64,000 bases of DNA from Nitrobacter vulgaris (GCF_002028545.1 NZ_MWPQ01000026.1:25066-89065), one strand, 5' to 3'. Numbered from the stretch's first letter, positions 46,435 to 57,727 are shown. The notes: generated by a model from the letters alone, not told the origin. Numbers and translations are program-made.

Positions 46435-49400
46435 GCCCGATCTCGCTTCCTGTTGCGCAGCACCCGTAGTGCGCCATCCAGCGCGACCCGCAGCCAATCT
46501 GGGCGATGCGCCAGCTCGTAGTCGATCTCATAAAGCGCCTTCTCGAGCAGGAAGAATCGCAGCATCCCGCCTTTATCGTCCAGCTCCTCCGGCCATAATC
46601 GCGAATCGGACATCGCTTCTTGATAAGCGGCCATAAAGGTCTGCGTCGCCTCGTCACGCCATGCCGACAAGGCCTCCGTCAGTCGTCCATCGTCGTCCGC
46701 TCCGGTTTTTAGAACGCGCTCTTGCGCCGAGGTCACGGAATAATCGATGGATCTGATCAGCCCGGCGACATCACGAGCTGCCGGCGCCTTCATCCGCCGC
46801 TCGGAAAGGCTTCGTCGCGGTTCGCCTTCGAAGTCGATGATAAAGACGTCGTCGCGAACGACGAGAACCTGCCCTAGATGAAAGTCGCCGTGATGCCGGA
46901 TATTGTGCATTTGAATCGATGACGGCAGCAACTCGGTGAGCAAGCCATGCAAATCTGGGCGGAGACTCTGGATTTCGTCGACAAGAATCCGATCCGCTTC
47001 CGAAAGTTTAGCTTGAGCGAGTCGATCAAACGTTTGCTCCGAACGTGCCATCAGCCGATCGATAAAATGTGCGATATCCGAAGCGGTCACAGGCTCAGGA
47101 CTGAAATTCTCGATATCGTCGCGGCTGGCCAGTGCCACGTGCATTTCCGCGACGCGCTTACCGATTTGCATCATGTAACGCTGATAGGCCGCTTTTTCTT
47201 CAAGCGCTGGAGCTGAGTCGTTCGCCCCGACGAGCCGCTGTTCGTCGACGAAACGATCCAGTGCGGCGCTGCTGACGGTCCATGCGTCGCCCTGGTTACC
47301 GACAAAGGCATGAACGATAGCTATGGCGGCCTGCACGTCAGGTCCCGTCAACTCCACGCTGCCAAGCAGAGCGGGCGTATTGGTAAATCCAGCAACGTCC
47401 GTCAGGAAGCGTCCCACTTCCACTTCGGGATTGATGCCATTCTCGAGCGTTCGGTAGAGTTTGACCACAAATTTTTGATCGACCAGCGCGGTGCTGTTCG
47501 ACTGTTCTGTCTGAACTGCTCGCACGTTCTCAATGGGCTCCTCCGCAATCGAAGCCAGCCGCTCCGTAGGAATGTAAGCAAGCCTCAAGTGACCTTCCTC
47601 AAAGGTTGCACAGTGGCGCAGATCGTCGATGATGCCCGCGATCAGATCACCTTCATAGGCGGCGTCGATCAGCGTTCCTTCGCGCGAGCCCTGCCGCACG
47701 GCGGCGAGGTTTTTAGCGTCATAGTTTCGGCGGTCCAGTCGATCCCACCGGATTCGGATCGGTATCGCGTATCGCCCTGATTGTCCGCGATGGGCGGCGT
47801 CGAAGATCACGAGCCACGGCCTGGATTCCTGGTCCTTCGTAAGTGGTATCGCCGCCGGCACGCGCGCAGTGATGGCGCCAGCGGATCGCTCCGGAAACCA
47901 GCGCGCGCGGGCGAGATGGGATGGCAGCACATCACGCTCGAAGATCGAGCGTGTCCGTGCCAGCGACATCCAGGTTGCACCCAGCGGTACGACCAGCGTT
48001 TCGTAATCAGGTACGGTCGCGGTCGCAACGTTCGGGGACGGCGGTTTTTCATTCAGCCGAAACCAATAGAATCCATAAGGCGCGAGCGTAATTAGGTACG
48101 GCAACTCGCCGATATCGGGAAAGGTCGTTCGTCCCAGCATTTCAAGCGGTGAACGACCTTTCCAGTGGGACAGATCGAGTTCGGAGGCTTGCGCTGATCG
48201 CGACAGGTTGGCGACGCAGAGCACGACCTCATCGTTGTATTGTCTCACATAAGCGAGAACGCTCCGGTTCGAAGAGCGCGCAAATGACATCGTTCCCCGG
48301 CCGAAAGCGTGGCTGGATTTGCGTACCGAGATCAGCTTCTTCATCCAGCTCAGTAACGAAGAAAGGCTTCGCGACTGGGCCTCTACATTGACAGACTCAT
48401 AGCCGTAGACGGCATCCATGACAGGAGGAGCATAGAGCCGCGCAGGATCGCATCGAGAAAATCCACCGTTGCGATCCGGAGTCCATTGCATCGGGGTGCG
48501 AACGCCGTTGCGGTCGCCGAGATAGATGTTGTCGCCCATCCCGATTTCGTCGCCGTAGTAAATGATCGGCGTTCCCGGAAGCGACATCAACAACGAATTC
48601 ATCAGCTCAATTTTGCGCCGGTCGTTATCCATCAAGGGCGCAAGGCGGCGGCGAATACCGAGATTGATGCGCGCGCGAGGATCTGCGGCATAGGTCGACC
48701 AGAGATAATCACGCTCGATATCGGTCACCATCTCAAGCGTCAGTTCGTCATGATTTCGTAGGAACATCGCCCACTGACAACTGTCGGGAATGTCGGGCGT
48801 CTGCCGCAGAATGTCAGTGATCGGAAAGCGATCCTCCTGAGCTATCGCCATGTAGATGCGCGGCATCAAAGGGAAGTGATAGGCCATATGGCACTCATCG
48901 CCATCCCCGAAATAGAACTGAACATCTTCCGGCCATTGATTGGCTTCGGCAAGAAGAACCTTTCCTTTGGCGTAGGCATCAAGCTCGGCGCGAATATGTT
49001 TGATCACCGCATGCGTTTCAGGGAGATTTTCGTTGTTGGTGCCCTCACGCTCGCAGAGATACGGAATGGCATCCAGCCGAAACCCGTCGACGCCCGTGTC
49101 GAGCCATCGCTTCATCACCTGGATGACAGATCGGACGACCCGCGGGTTGTCGAAATTGAGATCCGGTTGATGACTGAAGAAGCGATGCCAATAGTAGGCG
49201 TTGGCTTCGGCGTCCCAGGCCCAGTTCGACTTTTCCGTGTCTGTGAATATGATCCTGGTGCCCTGATATTTTTTGTCGGTATTGCTCCAGACATACCAGT
49301 TGCGCGCGCTCGATCCTGGTGGACTGCGCTGGGCTCGCTTAAACCATCTGTGCTGATCGGATGTATGATTGATAACGAGTTCGGTAATAACGCGTAAGCC

Positions 49401-49715
49401 ACGCCGCTTTGCTTCCGAGATGAACCGGCGGAATTCCTTCATGGTGCCGAAATCGGGATTGACCGAGCCGTAATCGGCAATGTCGTATCCGTCGTCGCGC
49501 CCTGGCGATGGATAAAACGGCAGTAACCACAGAGCGGTAACGCCGAGCTCCTGAAGGTAATCAAGCTTGTTGGTCAGACCTACGAAGTCGCCGATGCCGT
49601 CGTTGTTGTTGTCGGCGAATGCCTTGACGTGAAGTTGATAGATAATAGCGTCCTTATACCAGAGATCGTCGGTCTGGACGTATCTGTCGGCATCTATCTG
49701 CGACATTTCGTTCAT
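46431..49715 (-). CDS. treS: Trehalose synthase-maltokinase fusion (TreS-Pep2)
   Basis: 1094 residues from ATG 49715 (GTGAGG six bases upstream); an ATG at 49736 would overlap glgE. Residues ~1-545 form a GH13 trehalose synthase ([65 protein letters not shown]). Residues ~570-1090 are a maltokinase with [20 protein letters not shown] and [12 protein letters not shown] as phosphotransfer and metal sites. Together they convert trehalose to maltose and then to maltose-1-phosphate, the GlgE donor. Confidence 0.94.
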   Translation of the reverse strand: MNEMSQIDADRYVQTDDLWYKDAIIYQLHVKAFADNNNDGIGDFVGLTNKLDYLQELGVTALWLLPFYPSPGRDDGYDIADYGSVNPDFGTMKEFRRFISEAKRRGLRVITELVINHTSDQHRWFKRAQRSPPGSSARNWYVWSNTDKKYQGTRIIFTDTEKSNWAWDAEANAYYWHRFFSHQPDLNFDNPRVVRSVIQVMKRWLDTGVDGFRLDAIPYLCEREGTNNENLPETHAVIKHIRAELDAYAKGKVLLAEANQWPEDVQFYFGDGDECHMAYHFPLMPRIYMAIAQEDRFPITDILRQTPDIPDSCQWAMFLRNHDELTLEMVTDIERDYLWSTYAADPRARINLGIRRRLAPLMDNDRRKIELMNSLLMSLPGTPIIYYGDEIGMGDNIYLGDRNGVRTPMQWTPDRNGGFSRCDPARLYAPPVMDAVYGYESVNVEAQSRSLSSLLSWMKKLISVRKSSHAFGRGTMSFARSSNRSVLAYVRQYNDEVVLCVANLSRSAQASELDLSHWKGRSPLEMLGRTTFPDIGELPYLITLAPYGFYWFRLNEKPPSPNVATATVPDYETLVVPLGATWMSLARTRSIFERDVLPSHLARARWFPERSAGAITARVPAAIPLTKDQESRPWLVIFDAAHRGQSGRYAIPIRIRWDRLDRRNYDAKNLAAVRQGSREGTLIDAAYEGDLIAGIIDDLRHCATFEEGHLRLAYIPTERLASIAEEPIENVRAVQTEQSNSTALVDQKFVVKLYRTLENGINPEVEVGRFLTDVAGFTNTPALLGSVELTGPDVQAAIAIVHAFVGNQGDAWTVSSAALDRFVDEQRLVGANDSAPALEEKAAYQRYMMQIGKRVAEMHVALASRDDIENFSPEPVTASDIAHFIDRLMARSEQTFDRLAQAKLSEADRILVDEIQSLRPDLHGLLTELLPSSIQMHNIRHHGDFHLGQVLVVRDDVFIIDFEGEPRRSLSERRMKAPAARDVAGLIRSIDYSVTSAQERVLKTGADDDGRLTEALSAWRDEATQTFMAAYQEAMSDSRLWPEELDDKGGMLRFFLLEKALYEIDYELAHRPDWLRVALDGALRVLRNRKRDRA

Positions 49716-49723
49716 AACGGACC

Positions 49724-51697
49724 TCACGCCAGACATTGAAACAAGAGCGCGGGATCGCGTAATGGATCAAGTCTCAATCGTACCCCGCCCCACTCAATGG
49801 CGTGACGCTCGCAGGTCATGAGGTTTTCGATTGCGACGGGAGGCTTTGATCCATTCACGGTCTCCATCCGGATCGACTCAAGCGGAAGCCAGAGTTCACG
49901 GCTCTCGCGCGAAAGCGCGATGGCCCCGACGATCGTGTTGGAGCCATCGTCGGATTGCTTGGTGAAGGCGATGATCTGATCGTTGTCGACAGGGAGAAAC
50001 CTCAGATTACGAGTTTGCAAAAGCGCCGGATTGGTGCGCCGCGCCCGATTGAGCGCTGCGATGTAAGATTTGATATTTCCGGGTGCATCCCAGTTGCGAA
50101 CCTTGATCTCGTACTTCTCCGAGTTGAGATATTCTTCGCGCCCCGGAATGGCCTCGTGCTCCAGAATCTCGAAGCCGTTGTAGATTCCGTAGGTACTCGA
50201 CAGCGCAGCTGCCAGGGCAACCCGAGACTTGAACATCCACGGCTCGCCACTTTGCAGATGGTAAGGCAGAATGTCTGGCGTGCTGACGAAAAAGTTGGGC
50301 CGGTAATAGTCGCGCTCAGGATATCCCGTCAGTTCGTTGAGATAGGATTCAATCTCTCCTTTCTGGGTTCGCCAGGTAAAGTAGGTATACGATTGTGTGA
50401 AGCCGAGCTTGGCGAGACCCTTCATGACCTTGGGTCGGGTGAACGCTTCGGCAAGGAAGATGACGCCGGGATCCTTGGTCTGGACCTCACGGATTAGCCA
50501 TTCCCAGAAATTGAACGGCTTGGTGTGCGGATTGTCGATTCGAAAGATGCGCACGCCCTGATTGATCCAGAACAAGATCACATCGCGAAGCGCGTTCCAC
50601 AGTGACCCTGCGTCCTCGCAACCGAAATCTGGATTGACAATATCTTCATATTTTTTGGGTGGATTTTCCGCATAACGCATCGAGCCGTCCGGAAGCCGCT
50701 TGAACCAGTCGGAATGCTGGGTGAGCCAGGGATGATCGGGCGAACATTGCACGGCGATGTCGAGCGCGATCTCCATGCCATGAGTCTTGCAGGCTGCTAT
50801 CAACTCCCGGAAGTCGTCGAAAGTACCGAGATCGGGGTGAATGGCATCGTGCCCACCTTCCTTGGAGCCGATGGCGTAGGGGCTGCCAGGATCGTCGTCG
50901 GCGGCCGTCAGCGCATTGTTGCGCCCCTTCCGATTAGTTCTGCCGATGGGATGAATTGGCGTGAAGTAAAGGACGTCAAATCCCATGGCCGCGATATCGG
51001 GCAGCCGAGCAATACAATCCCGGAACGTGCCGTGCTGGCCGGGGACGGCACTCTGGCTGCGTGGCACCATCTCGTACCACGCTCCCGCGACGGCAAGGGT
51101 GCGGTCGACCGTCAGCGGGTAAGACCGGGAGCGTGTGAGATCGGACCGGACACAACCTTCGGCCATGGCGCTCGTCAATTCCGGCACGAGCAGGCTGGCG
51201 GGGTCACCCTTGTGAAGAAAGTCTTCGCATTGACGGAGGATGATCGCGGTCGCGTCCTTGTCGCCATACTGCGCGCGCGTCAGCAGCGCGGCGCCTTCGA
51301 GTGCGTCGAGGGTGATGTCCTGACCGGCCTTCTGCTTGAGTTCGAAATTACGCTTCCAGGTGGCGAATTCGTCGGTCCAGGCCTCTATGGCATAAACGTA
51401 ACGTCCTGGTTCGGCCGGTGCGAGGATTCCAAACCAGCGATCATTGTCTTGCAGGGTCATAACCGACCTTTGCCAGTCGCGATCCTGCTCATGCCGCCAT
51501 ATCAACTGTGCGACGATGACGTCATGCCCGCTTCGGAAGATGTCGGCCCAGACATCGATCCTATCGCCAGCGAGGCGCTTAACGGGAAAGCGTCCGGCGT
51601 CGATGCAGGGATAAACGTCTTCAATATGAAATGTGCCGACGGTTGCGCCTCTTTCGTCTGCACGCAACGGCATGCTTTTTTGCGTCGATACGGACAT
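49724..51697 (-). CDS. glgE: Alpha-1,4-glucan:maltose-1-phosphate maltosyltransferase
   Basis: 657 residues from ATG 51697. The longer frame to 51841 would overlap the divergent malQ, and the conserved part starts at TFHIEDVYPCIDAGRFPVKR, so the shorter start is preferred, though its ribosome binding site is weak. GH13_3 motifs: DVLYFTPIHPIGRTNRKGRN, GVRIFRIDNPHTKPFNFWEW with the nucleophile Asp, FLAEAFTRPKVM with the Glu. It adds maltose units from maltose-1-phosphate to glucan. First gene of the operon. Confidence 0.95.
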   Translation of the reverse strand: MSVSTQKSMPLRADERGATVGTFHIEDVYPCIDAGRFPVKRLAGDRIDVWADIFRSGHDVIVAQLIWRHEQDRDWQRSVMTLQDNDRWFGILAPAEPGRYVYAIEAWTDEFATWKRNFELKQKAGQDITLDALEGAALLTRAQYGDKDATAIILRQCEDFLHKGDPASLLVPELTSAMAEGCVRSDLTRSRSYPLTVDRTLAVAGAWYEMVPRSQSAVPGQHGTFRDCIARLPDIAAMGFDVLYFTPIHPIGRTNRKGRNNALTAADDDPGSPYAIGSKEGGHDAIHPDLGTFDDFRELIAACKTHGMEIALDIAVQCSPDHPWLTQHSDWFKRLPDGSMRYAENPPKKYEDIVNPDFGCEDAGSLWNALRDVILFWINQGVRIFRIDNPHTKPFNFWEWLIREVQTKDPGVIFLAEAFTRPKVMKGLAKLGFTQSYTYFTWRTQKGEIESYLNELTGYPERDYYRPNFFVSTPDILPYHLQSGEPWMFKSRVALAAALSSTYGIYNGFEILEHEAIPGREEYLNSEKYEIKVRNWDAPGNIKSYIAALNRARRTNPALLQTRNLRFLPVDNDQIIAFTKQSDDGSNTIVGAIALSRESRELWLPLESIRMETVNGSKPPVAIENLMTCERHAIEWGGVRLRLDPLRDPALLFQCLA

Positions 51698-51825
51698 CAC
51701 GCGCCAGTTAACCTGCTGATGAATAATGAAAGACTCGAAAGCTAACCCCAGGGCAGCCGCAAAGTTCCCGATGGAACTGCCCTTTTGTTCCCGAGTTTGT
51801 TCCCTCTGTGAGGGCCGGTACGGGG

Positions 51826-53769
51826 ATGGATATCTATTCAAAAGCGCGCGATTTGGGCATCAATCTGGACTTTGTCGACGGACTAGGCCGCCGTCATCTC
51901 CTGGAAAATGATCGATTGCGCGCCTTTATTGAGAGTTTGCCATCGCCCCCGCGCCATCGCTTCTTGAAACAGCCCGTGGTCATCGTCGCCGACAAGGCTA
52001 AGTCTCGCATTCCTGTCGAAGCCGAGGCTAACGGCATCGCCTGGCGACTCGTGCAACGTGATGCGGTGCTCGCTCAAGGATACATCGCTTCGGCAACGAT
52101 CGATATCCGGCGTTCAATAGCGGTCGGTACTTATCGATTGGAACTCGAAAGTGGCAATGGCACCATCATCGATTCAGTTCCCTTGCTGGTCACGCCTGAA
52201 AAAGCCTTTCAAGGCTCGTTCGAGCGCGTCTGGGTCCTGTCTGTTCAACTGTACGCGCTGTCATCGTCGCGCAACTGGGGAATTGGTGATTTCACCGATC
52301 TTGCATCGCTGATCGAACTGTCCTCGGATTGGGGATGCCAGGGCATCGGCCTCAATCCACTTCACGCCCTGTTCGATGACCGCCCTCTTGAATGCAGCCC
52401 CTATGCGCCAAACAGCCGGCTGTTTCTTAATCCGCTTTATATCGATCCCGAGCGGATGCCGAATTTTTCGAGCGCGTGGCTGAGGCAGCATCGTGAACAA
52501 CTCGATCGGGTCCGGGAAGGCAAACTGGTCGATTATGCGGCGGTTGCGAAACTGAAATACGCCGCATTCCGGCAGGCTTTTTCGGAGTTTCAGCATGATC
52601 AGGCCGCGCAAGCCGCATTCGAAATCTTCAGGAAGGAGAGAGGCGAGCTGTTGAAACGCTACGCCTGCTTCGAAGTGTTGCGGCGGAAATTCGGTCCGTC
52701 GCCTTGGTGGCTGTGGCCGGAAGAGTGGCGCCACCCGACTGATGCCGGAATTCAAGCCATATGCAGCGGCCTACAGCGCGAGGAGGTGAAGTTCGTCGAG
52801 TTCGTGCAATGGTGCGCGGCGGCTCAGCTACAGTCATGCGCCGATCTCGCTGCTAAACGCGGAATGGCGGTCGGGCTTTATCTGGATGTCGCCGTCGGTG
52901 TTCAGGCCGGCGGGTTCGACGCCTGGAATGAGCAGAATGCCATCTCGCGCGCGCTTTCGGTTGGAGCGCCGCCAGATCAACTCAACACGTCGGGGCAGGA
53001 TTGGGGATTGGCGGGATTCCATGCCGCTGGCCTCGAGGCGAGCGACTTTGCACCGTTTCGGGAGATGCTGCGCGCTTCGATGCGTTTCGCGGGAGCCATA
53101 CGGCTGGATCATGTGCTCGGTCTCAGCCGGCTTTACTTGATACCGGCCGGAGCATCGCCTCTACAGGGAGCATATGTGGAGATGCCGTTGCAGGCGATGC
53201 TCGGCGTTATCGCGCAAGAGAGCGTCGGCCAGCGTTGTATCGTCATCGGCGAGGATCTTGGAACGGTACTGGAGGGTTTTCGCGACAGTCTTGCGGCATG
53301 GGGTGTGTGGTCTTACAAGGTGATGATGTTCGAACGCGGCAACGATGGTGCTTTTATTGAGTCGTCGGAATATGCCGCGAATGCGCTTGTCACCTTCACG
53401 ACGCATGATCTTGCGTCCTTCGCCGGCTGGCAATCGCATTCCGATCTCAGGGTGAAGCGGGAGCTTGGGATCGATCCCGGCGAAACCGACGCGGAGCGGA
53501 CGAATGCGCGCCACGCGTTCGAATGGAAGCTCGGTGAAGAACATATCGCAGCGAAGAATTTTCTTGGGGCCGTTGAATTTCTCGCGCGCACGCCGTCTCG
53601 CATTCTCGCGATCGCGCTCGACGATCTGATCGGATTGACGGATCAGCCGAATATTCCAGGTACGGTGAATGAGCACCCCAACTGGCGAAGACGAATTCCA
53701 GTCAAGTTGGAAGATCTGGACCAACACATCGACCTCGGCGCGCTCCGACACGCGCTCCGTGATCGCTGA
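51826..53769 (+). CDS. malQ: 4-alpha-glucanotransferase (amylomaltase)
   Basis: 647 residues from ATG 51826. GH77 motifs: SSRNWGIGDFTDLASLIELS, YAPNSRLFLNPLYID, IRLDHVLGLSRLYLIPAGAS with the nucleophile Asp, IGEDLGTV with the acid Glu and FTTHDLASFAGW. It rearranges maltooligosaccharides. Divergent from glgE across ~130 bases, where the shared promoters should lie. Confidence 0.93.
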   Translation: MDIYSKARDLGINLDFVDGLGRRHLLENDRLRAFIESLPSPPRHRFLKQPVVIVADKAKSRIPVEAEANGIAWRLVQRDAVLAQGYIASATIDIRRSIAVGTYRLELESGNGTIIDSVPLLVTPEKAFQGSFERVWVLSVQLYALSSSRNWGIGDFTDLASLIELSSDWGCQGIGLNPLHALFDDRPLECSPYAPNSRLFLNPLYIDPERMPNFSSAWLRQHREQLDRVREGKLVDYAAVAKLKYAAFRQAFSEFQHDQAAQAAFEIFRKERGELLKRYACFEVLRRKFGPSPWWLWPEEWRHPTDAGIQAICSGLQREEVKFVEFVQWCAAAQLQSCADLAAKRGMAVGLYLDVAVGVQAGGFDAWNEQNAISRALSVGAPPDQLNTSGQDWGLAGFHAAGLEASDFAPFREMLRASMRFAGAIRLDHVLGLSRLYLIPAGASPLQGAYVEMPLQAMLGVIAQESVGQRCIVIGEDLGTVLEGFRDSLAAWGVWSYKVMMFERGNDGAFIESSEYAANALVTFTTHDLASFAGWQSHSDLRVKRELGIDPGETDAERTNARHAFEWKLGEEHIAAKNFLGAVEFLARTPSRILAIALDDLIGLTDQPNIPGTVNEHPNWRRRIPVKLEDLDQHIDLGALRHALRDR

Positions 53770-53888
53770 AACAGCGTTTGGGATAATCCAGATGCTCAAT
53801 ATGCTAAGCGGCTACGACGCATCACCTAAAGAATGGACCGTCAGGAACGGGCTTATAGCCCTAACGACAAGGACGCAGTCAGAGCGGC

Positions 53889-54401
53889 TCAGGGATAGCC
53901 GCGCAGCATCAACCGGTCCGCGCGAACTTCCCAACTCTCGAGTCGATTGAGGAAGCTCATCCCTAAAAGGTTGGCTTTCATCTGGCCGCGCGGCACGACG
54001 AGCGCAGGCACGGATCGCTCGACAAGTTTCCCAACTGCGAGCCTGTCGAGCGTCAGGCGAGCGGCGCGCGCTCGCCCGCCGGCGGTCTCGACATCGACAT
54101 CGTAGTTCAGCAATTCCAGCGGTAATCCGGCAGCCTTCGCCGTTTCGTAGGTGAGGACGACGGACGTTGCGCCGGTGTCAATGATCATTGGCGTCTTCAC
54201 GCCGTTGATCTTTGCGTGAAGTGTAAAATCGCCGTTCTCTGTCCGAGGAATCTGGACGCTCCGTGGGGGGCTCGCGGCGGCCTTGTGCAGCATCGTCGAG
54301 ACCAATTTTCCCGCAGCCGATATTCGTGCGGGATCCCCATAGGCAACCACCGCTCCGGCGGTTGCCACCAGCATTCCGATCACGAGCAGGATGCGGATCA
54401 C
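53889..54401 (-). CDS. Retropepsin-like aspartic protease (clan AA)
   Basis: 170 residues. An N-terminal membrane or signal segment (MIRILLVIGMLVATAGAVVA), then a single retropepsin-like domain with the active-site motif PMIIDTGATSVVLTYETAKA (DTG) and the closing LLGMSFLNRLESWEV. Family members of this size act as dimers in the periplasm or membrane. Substrate unknown. Confidence 0.85.
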   Translation of the reverse strand: MIRILLVIGMLVATAGAVVAYGDPARISAAGKLVSTMLHKAAASPPRSVQIPRTENGDFTLHAKINGVKTPMIIDTGATSVVLTYETAKAAGLPLELLNYDVDVETAGGRARAARLTLDRLAVGKLVERSVPALVVPRGQMKANLLGMSFLNRLESWEVRADRLMLRGYP

Positions 54402-54447
54402 AACGCACCTGCCGCGTTTTCGGCCAGACCTGGAGTGCGAGTCGCCA

Positions 54448-56058
54448 TCATGCTCTAAGACCTGTTCCAGCGTTCATGATCGGCGTGTTCCGCAGGCGGC
54501 GTCTTTCGTCGGCTATGTGATCGTCCGCTTGCCCAGGTTGAAGCCGCGGACTTTCCTCCGCCATGGGCGCCAGAGCAGACATCACGCGTTCCGGCGGAAA
54601 GGTAACGATGACCTCCGTGCCAACGCGAAGCTTGGATTTCAGCGTGAACGTACCGCCGTGCATGTCGATCAGGCTCTTAGCGATCGGCAAACCAAGACCC
54701 GCGCCTTGTTCTGCGGATTTGATCGAATTCGATCCCTGTCCGAACGAGGCAAGCACAATCGGGATTTCGTCTTCCGCGATCCCGGAGCCGTTGTCCTTGA
54801 CACTGAGGTATTGCCCGCCTGAAGCAGTCCATCCGACCTTCAGCAATATCTCTCCGCCTTGTGGCGTGAACTTGATTGAATTCGACAACAGATTGAGCAC
54901 GATCTGGCGCGTGGCGCGCTCGTCACCCCAGATGCGAGGCATATCTTGTTCGAACACGTCATAAATTGTGATGCCGCGGTTCGAGGCCCGTAACTTCAGC
55001 AGATGGTGACATTCGGTCACGACATGGACCAGAGATACGGCCTCTTCGTTGAGTTCATAACGGCCGGCCTCGATCCGCGATAGATCAAGAATCTCATTGA
55101 TCAAATTCAGGAGGTGAACGCCGGAGTTATGAATGTCGGCCGAATAGGTCTTGTAAACTGCAACCGCGTGCTCGCCGAAAATTTCACTCTTCATGACCTC
55201 GGAAAATCCGAGAATGGCATTCAAGGGCGTCCGCAATTCGTGACTCATTTGAGCCAGAAACCGTGATTTTGCGACGTTGGCCGATTCCGCGCGATGCCGC
55301 GCTTCGTCCGAAATAGCCTTCGCCTGCTCAAGTTCGCCGATTAGGGCGTCCTTCTCCGCCCGCGCTTCGAGCGTCGCCAGCGTCGTGGAATGCAAACGAT
55401 GCGCGAGCAGGGCGAAGAAGCCCTCCGCAGTCAGCGCCAGAATGGCAAGGATGTAGTTGTTGAAGCTGCCGGCAGTCGCGAACTTCAGCGCGATTGCCGA
55501 GGTTACGGGGGCGGTTGCGGCAAGGGCGGCAATCGGCAGACTGGCCGAGAGCATACTCGATACCGCCACGACCAGCAGCATCAGAAACATCATCAGGGTA
55601 TTTGTGACCTGATCCGAGCCGGCAGGATGCACTAGAATCGTCGTCCAACACAGGCCGTATAGGAGATCGAGCAAAATGAAACGCGCGCGCCATTTGCGTG
55701 TGCTATTGGCCGATGATGGTGTCTTGAGATAATTCTTGCAGTTGTAGATGATGACTGCGTGGAGGCAGAGCATTCCGAACGTCCACGCCGCGGCGGCGGT
55801 GGGCGCTATCCAGAAGCCGAAGAGCACGCCAGTTGCAACCAAGAGCAGCATCACGACAAACGATGCCGACAGTCGTGTTTGCGCATATTGCCGGAGCAGT
55901 TCGTGATCGAACGCCGGCCGTGTTCCGCTGGTTGAAGTCAGGCGGTCGCGCGCTTCGCGGACGCGCTGCGTGGTGGCGCGGCGATGACGTGCGGACGGTA
56001 CAATCGCGGGAGCGACCGGAAGCTGGACGACTTCAGGTTTATCGGCGGGAGTACTCAT
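54448..56058 (-). CDS. Membrane sensor histidine kinase (DivJ/PleC-like core)
   Basis: 536 residues from ATG 56058 (a TTG lies one codon earlier). Basic, Pro-containing N-terminus, then about six membrane segments (~75-215) without a large periplasmic domain, a coiled coil, H-box SHELRTPLNAILGFSEVM, LDLSRIEAGRYELNEEA, N-box NLLSNSIKFT and G-box GAGLGLPIAKSLIDMHGG. The catalytic part is close to that at 32678. No adjacent regulator; possibly acts through shared DivK-type receivers. Confidence 0.83.
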   Translation of the reverse strand: MSTPADKPEVVQLPVAPAIVPSARHRRATTQRVREARDRLTSTSGTRPAFDHELLRQYAQTRLSASFVVMLLLVATGVLFGFWIAPTAAAAWTFGMLCLHAVIIYNCKNYLKTPSSANSTRKWRARFILLDLLYGLCWTTILVHPAGSDQVTNTLMMFLMLLVVAVSSMLSASLPIAALAATAPVTSAIALKFATAGSFNNYILAILALTAEGFFALLAHRLHSTTLATLEARAEKDALIGELEQAKAISDEARHRAESANVAKSRFLAQMSHELRTPLNAILGFSEVMKSEIFGEHAVAVYKTYSADIHNSGVHLLNLINEILDLSRIEAGRYELNEEAVSLVHVVTECHHLLKLRASNRGITIYDVFEQDMPRIWGDERATRQIVLNLLSNSIKFTPQGGEILLKVGWTASGGQYLSVKDNGSGIAEDEIPIVLASFGQGSNSIKSAEQGAGLGLPIAKSLIDMHGGTFTLKSKLRVGTEVIVTFPPERVMSALAPMAEESPRLQPGQADDHIADERRRLRNTPIMNAGTGLRA

Positions 56059-56227
56059 CAACCAGACACAAATCCTGTACGCGGCCGCGCGAGTCGTTAC
56101 TGATCCATTTCTCGCGCCAAATCCTTAAAGGCGGCCTTAAAAAGCAGGATAATCCGGTTAACGGGACGTTAATTGCTTTCGACGGCGATCGACCGGGGCA
56201 GGGGGAGCGTCGTGAATCGGACAGCCG

Positions 56228-57097
56228 TTAACGTTCGAGTCGCGCCAGAAGGCTGGACGTGTCCCAGCGGCGGCCGCCCATCTTTTCGACTTCCGAGTAA
56301 AAGGCGTCCACAAGGCTTGTGACTGGCAGGCTTGCGCCGTTGCGACGGGCCTCGGAGATGCAGATTGAAAGGTCCTTGCGCATCCATTCGACGGCGAAGC
56401 CGAAATCGAACCTGCCTTCATTCATCGTCTTGGAACGGTTCTCCATCTGCCAGGATTGCGCGGCGCCCTTCGAAATCACGTCGACAACTGCATTGACGTC
56501 AAGTCCTGCCTTTTTGGCGAAGTGGATACCTTCCGATAATCCCTCCACGAGGCCGGCAATGCAGATCTGATTGACCATCTTGGTCAATTGACCGGCACCC
56601 GCTGGGCCGAGCCGTTTGCACATCCTGGCATAGGCCGCGATGATCGGTTCGGCGCGAGTATAAGCGTCCTCTTCTCCGCCGCACATCACGGTAAGAAAGC
56701 CGTTTTCGGCGCCGGCCTGGCCCCCGGAGACCGGGGCGTCCACAAAGCCAAAACCGCGCCTGGTTGCTTCGGCATCAAGCTCGCGTGCGACCTGAGCGGA
56801 GGCCGTCGTATGATCGACGAAGATTGATCCTGGCTTCATTCCCGCAAAGGCACCGCCTGCGCCGATTGTGATCGCACGCAGGTCGTCGTCGTTGCCGACG
56901 CACGCCATTACGAAATCCTGACCTCCGGCGGCCGCTTCCGGCGTCGCTGCGGTTTTCCCGCCAAATTTTTCGGCCCATGCCTTGGCTTTGGCCGGCGTTC
57001 GATTGAACACGGTCACCTCGTGGCCGCCCTTTGCGACGAGATGTCCTGCCATGGGGAACCCCATGACGCCGAGACCGAGAAATGCGACTTTAGCCAT
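56228..57097 (-). CDS. NAD(P)-dependent beta-hydroxyacid dehydrogenase
   Basis: 289 residues. Rossmann motif FLGLGVMGFPMAGHL, substrate motif DAPVSGGQAGAENG and catalytic Lys in GAGQLTKMVNQI. It belongs to the 3-hydroxyisobutyrate / tartronate-semialdehyde / glyoxylate-succinic-semialdehyde reductase family; the substrate cannot be fixed from sequence alone. Divergent from the VOC gene. Confidence 0.87.
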   Translation of the reverse strand: MAKVAFLGLGVMGFPMAGHLVAKGGHEVTVFNRTPAKAKAWAEKFGGKTAATPEAAAGGQDFVMACVGNDDDLRAITIGAGGAFAGMKPGSIFVDHTTASAQVARELDAEATRRGFGFVDAPVSGGQAGAENGFLTVMCGGEEDAYTRAEPIIAAYARMCKRLGPAGAGQLTKMVNQICIAGLVEGLSEGIHFAKKAGLDVNAVVDVISKGAAQSWQMENRSKTMNEGRFDFGFAVEWMRKDLSICISEARRNGASLPVTSLVDAFYSEVEKMGGRRWDTSSLLARLER

Positions 57098-57337
57098 GAC
57101 CGAGCCTTGTTCAAATCCTGAGGTTTCACTGAAAGAGTGATGAGCGCGTTGCGATGAACGAGTTGCGAAATCTCGCCATCATCAGCATAGCTCTTGAGAT
57201 CGCAGCGGCAAAGGTCGGAAAGCCTGAAGGAGTCCGGAGGCGACGGGTATTGTGACGAACGAATTTCCAACGCGATTCAAAACGCGTTAGAGTGGAATGG
57301 GACAATCATTTTCCGGGCCGGACAAGGGAGCGCGCGC

Positions 57338-57727
57338 ATGAGCGTTGGGATGCTCGATCATTTCAATATCCGGACCCGCAAACTTGCCGAGACGGTACGG
57401 TTTTACGAGGAGATTCTCGGTCTGACGAACGGGGATCGACCAGATTTCGCGTTTCCGGGCGCGTGGCTCTACAGCGAGGGCAAGCCTGTGGTTCACCTCG
57501 TCGACATTGCGCCGACCTCCGAACCCCAAAAGCCGGATTCCGGTGTTGTCCATCATATCGCCTTCGCAAGCCGCGATTTCGGGGGCATGAAACAGCGCCT
57601 TCAGTCGAAAGGGTTCACGTTCAGGTCTCGCGAAGTCCCCGGCGGAGCCATCTGGCAGATTTTCGTCAGCGACCCGAACGGCGTGTTGATCGAACTCAAC
57701 TATGACGCTGTGGCTGAACGGGTCTGA
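57338..57727 (+). CDS. VOC-superfamily (glyoxalase/bleomycin-resistance fold) protein
   Basis: 129 residues from ATG 57338, with AAGGGAG upstream; the longer frame is unsupported. LDHFNIRTRKLAETVRFYEE, GVVHHIAFAS and GVLIELNYD give the expected metal ligands (His, His, Glu). Metal-dependent lyase, isomerase or dioxygenase; substrate not recognised. Confidence 0.82.
   Translation: MSVGMLDHFNIRTRKLAETVRFYEEILGLTNGDRPDFAFPGAWLYSEGKPVVHLVDIAPTSEPQKPDSGVVHHIAFASRDFGGMKQRLQSKGFTFRSREVPGGAIWQIFVSDPNGVLIELNYDAVAERV

Noticed and set aside
49955-51745. Plus-strand frames antisense to glgE (180 and 343 codons)
   Set aside because: They lie opposite conserved GH13 catalytic motifs and show no family resemblance.
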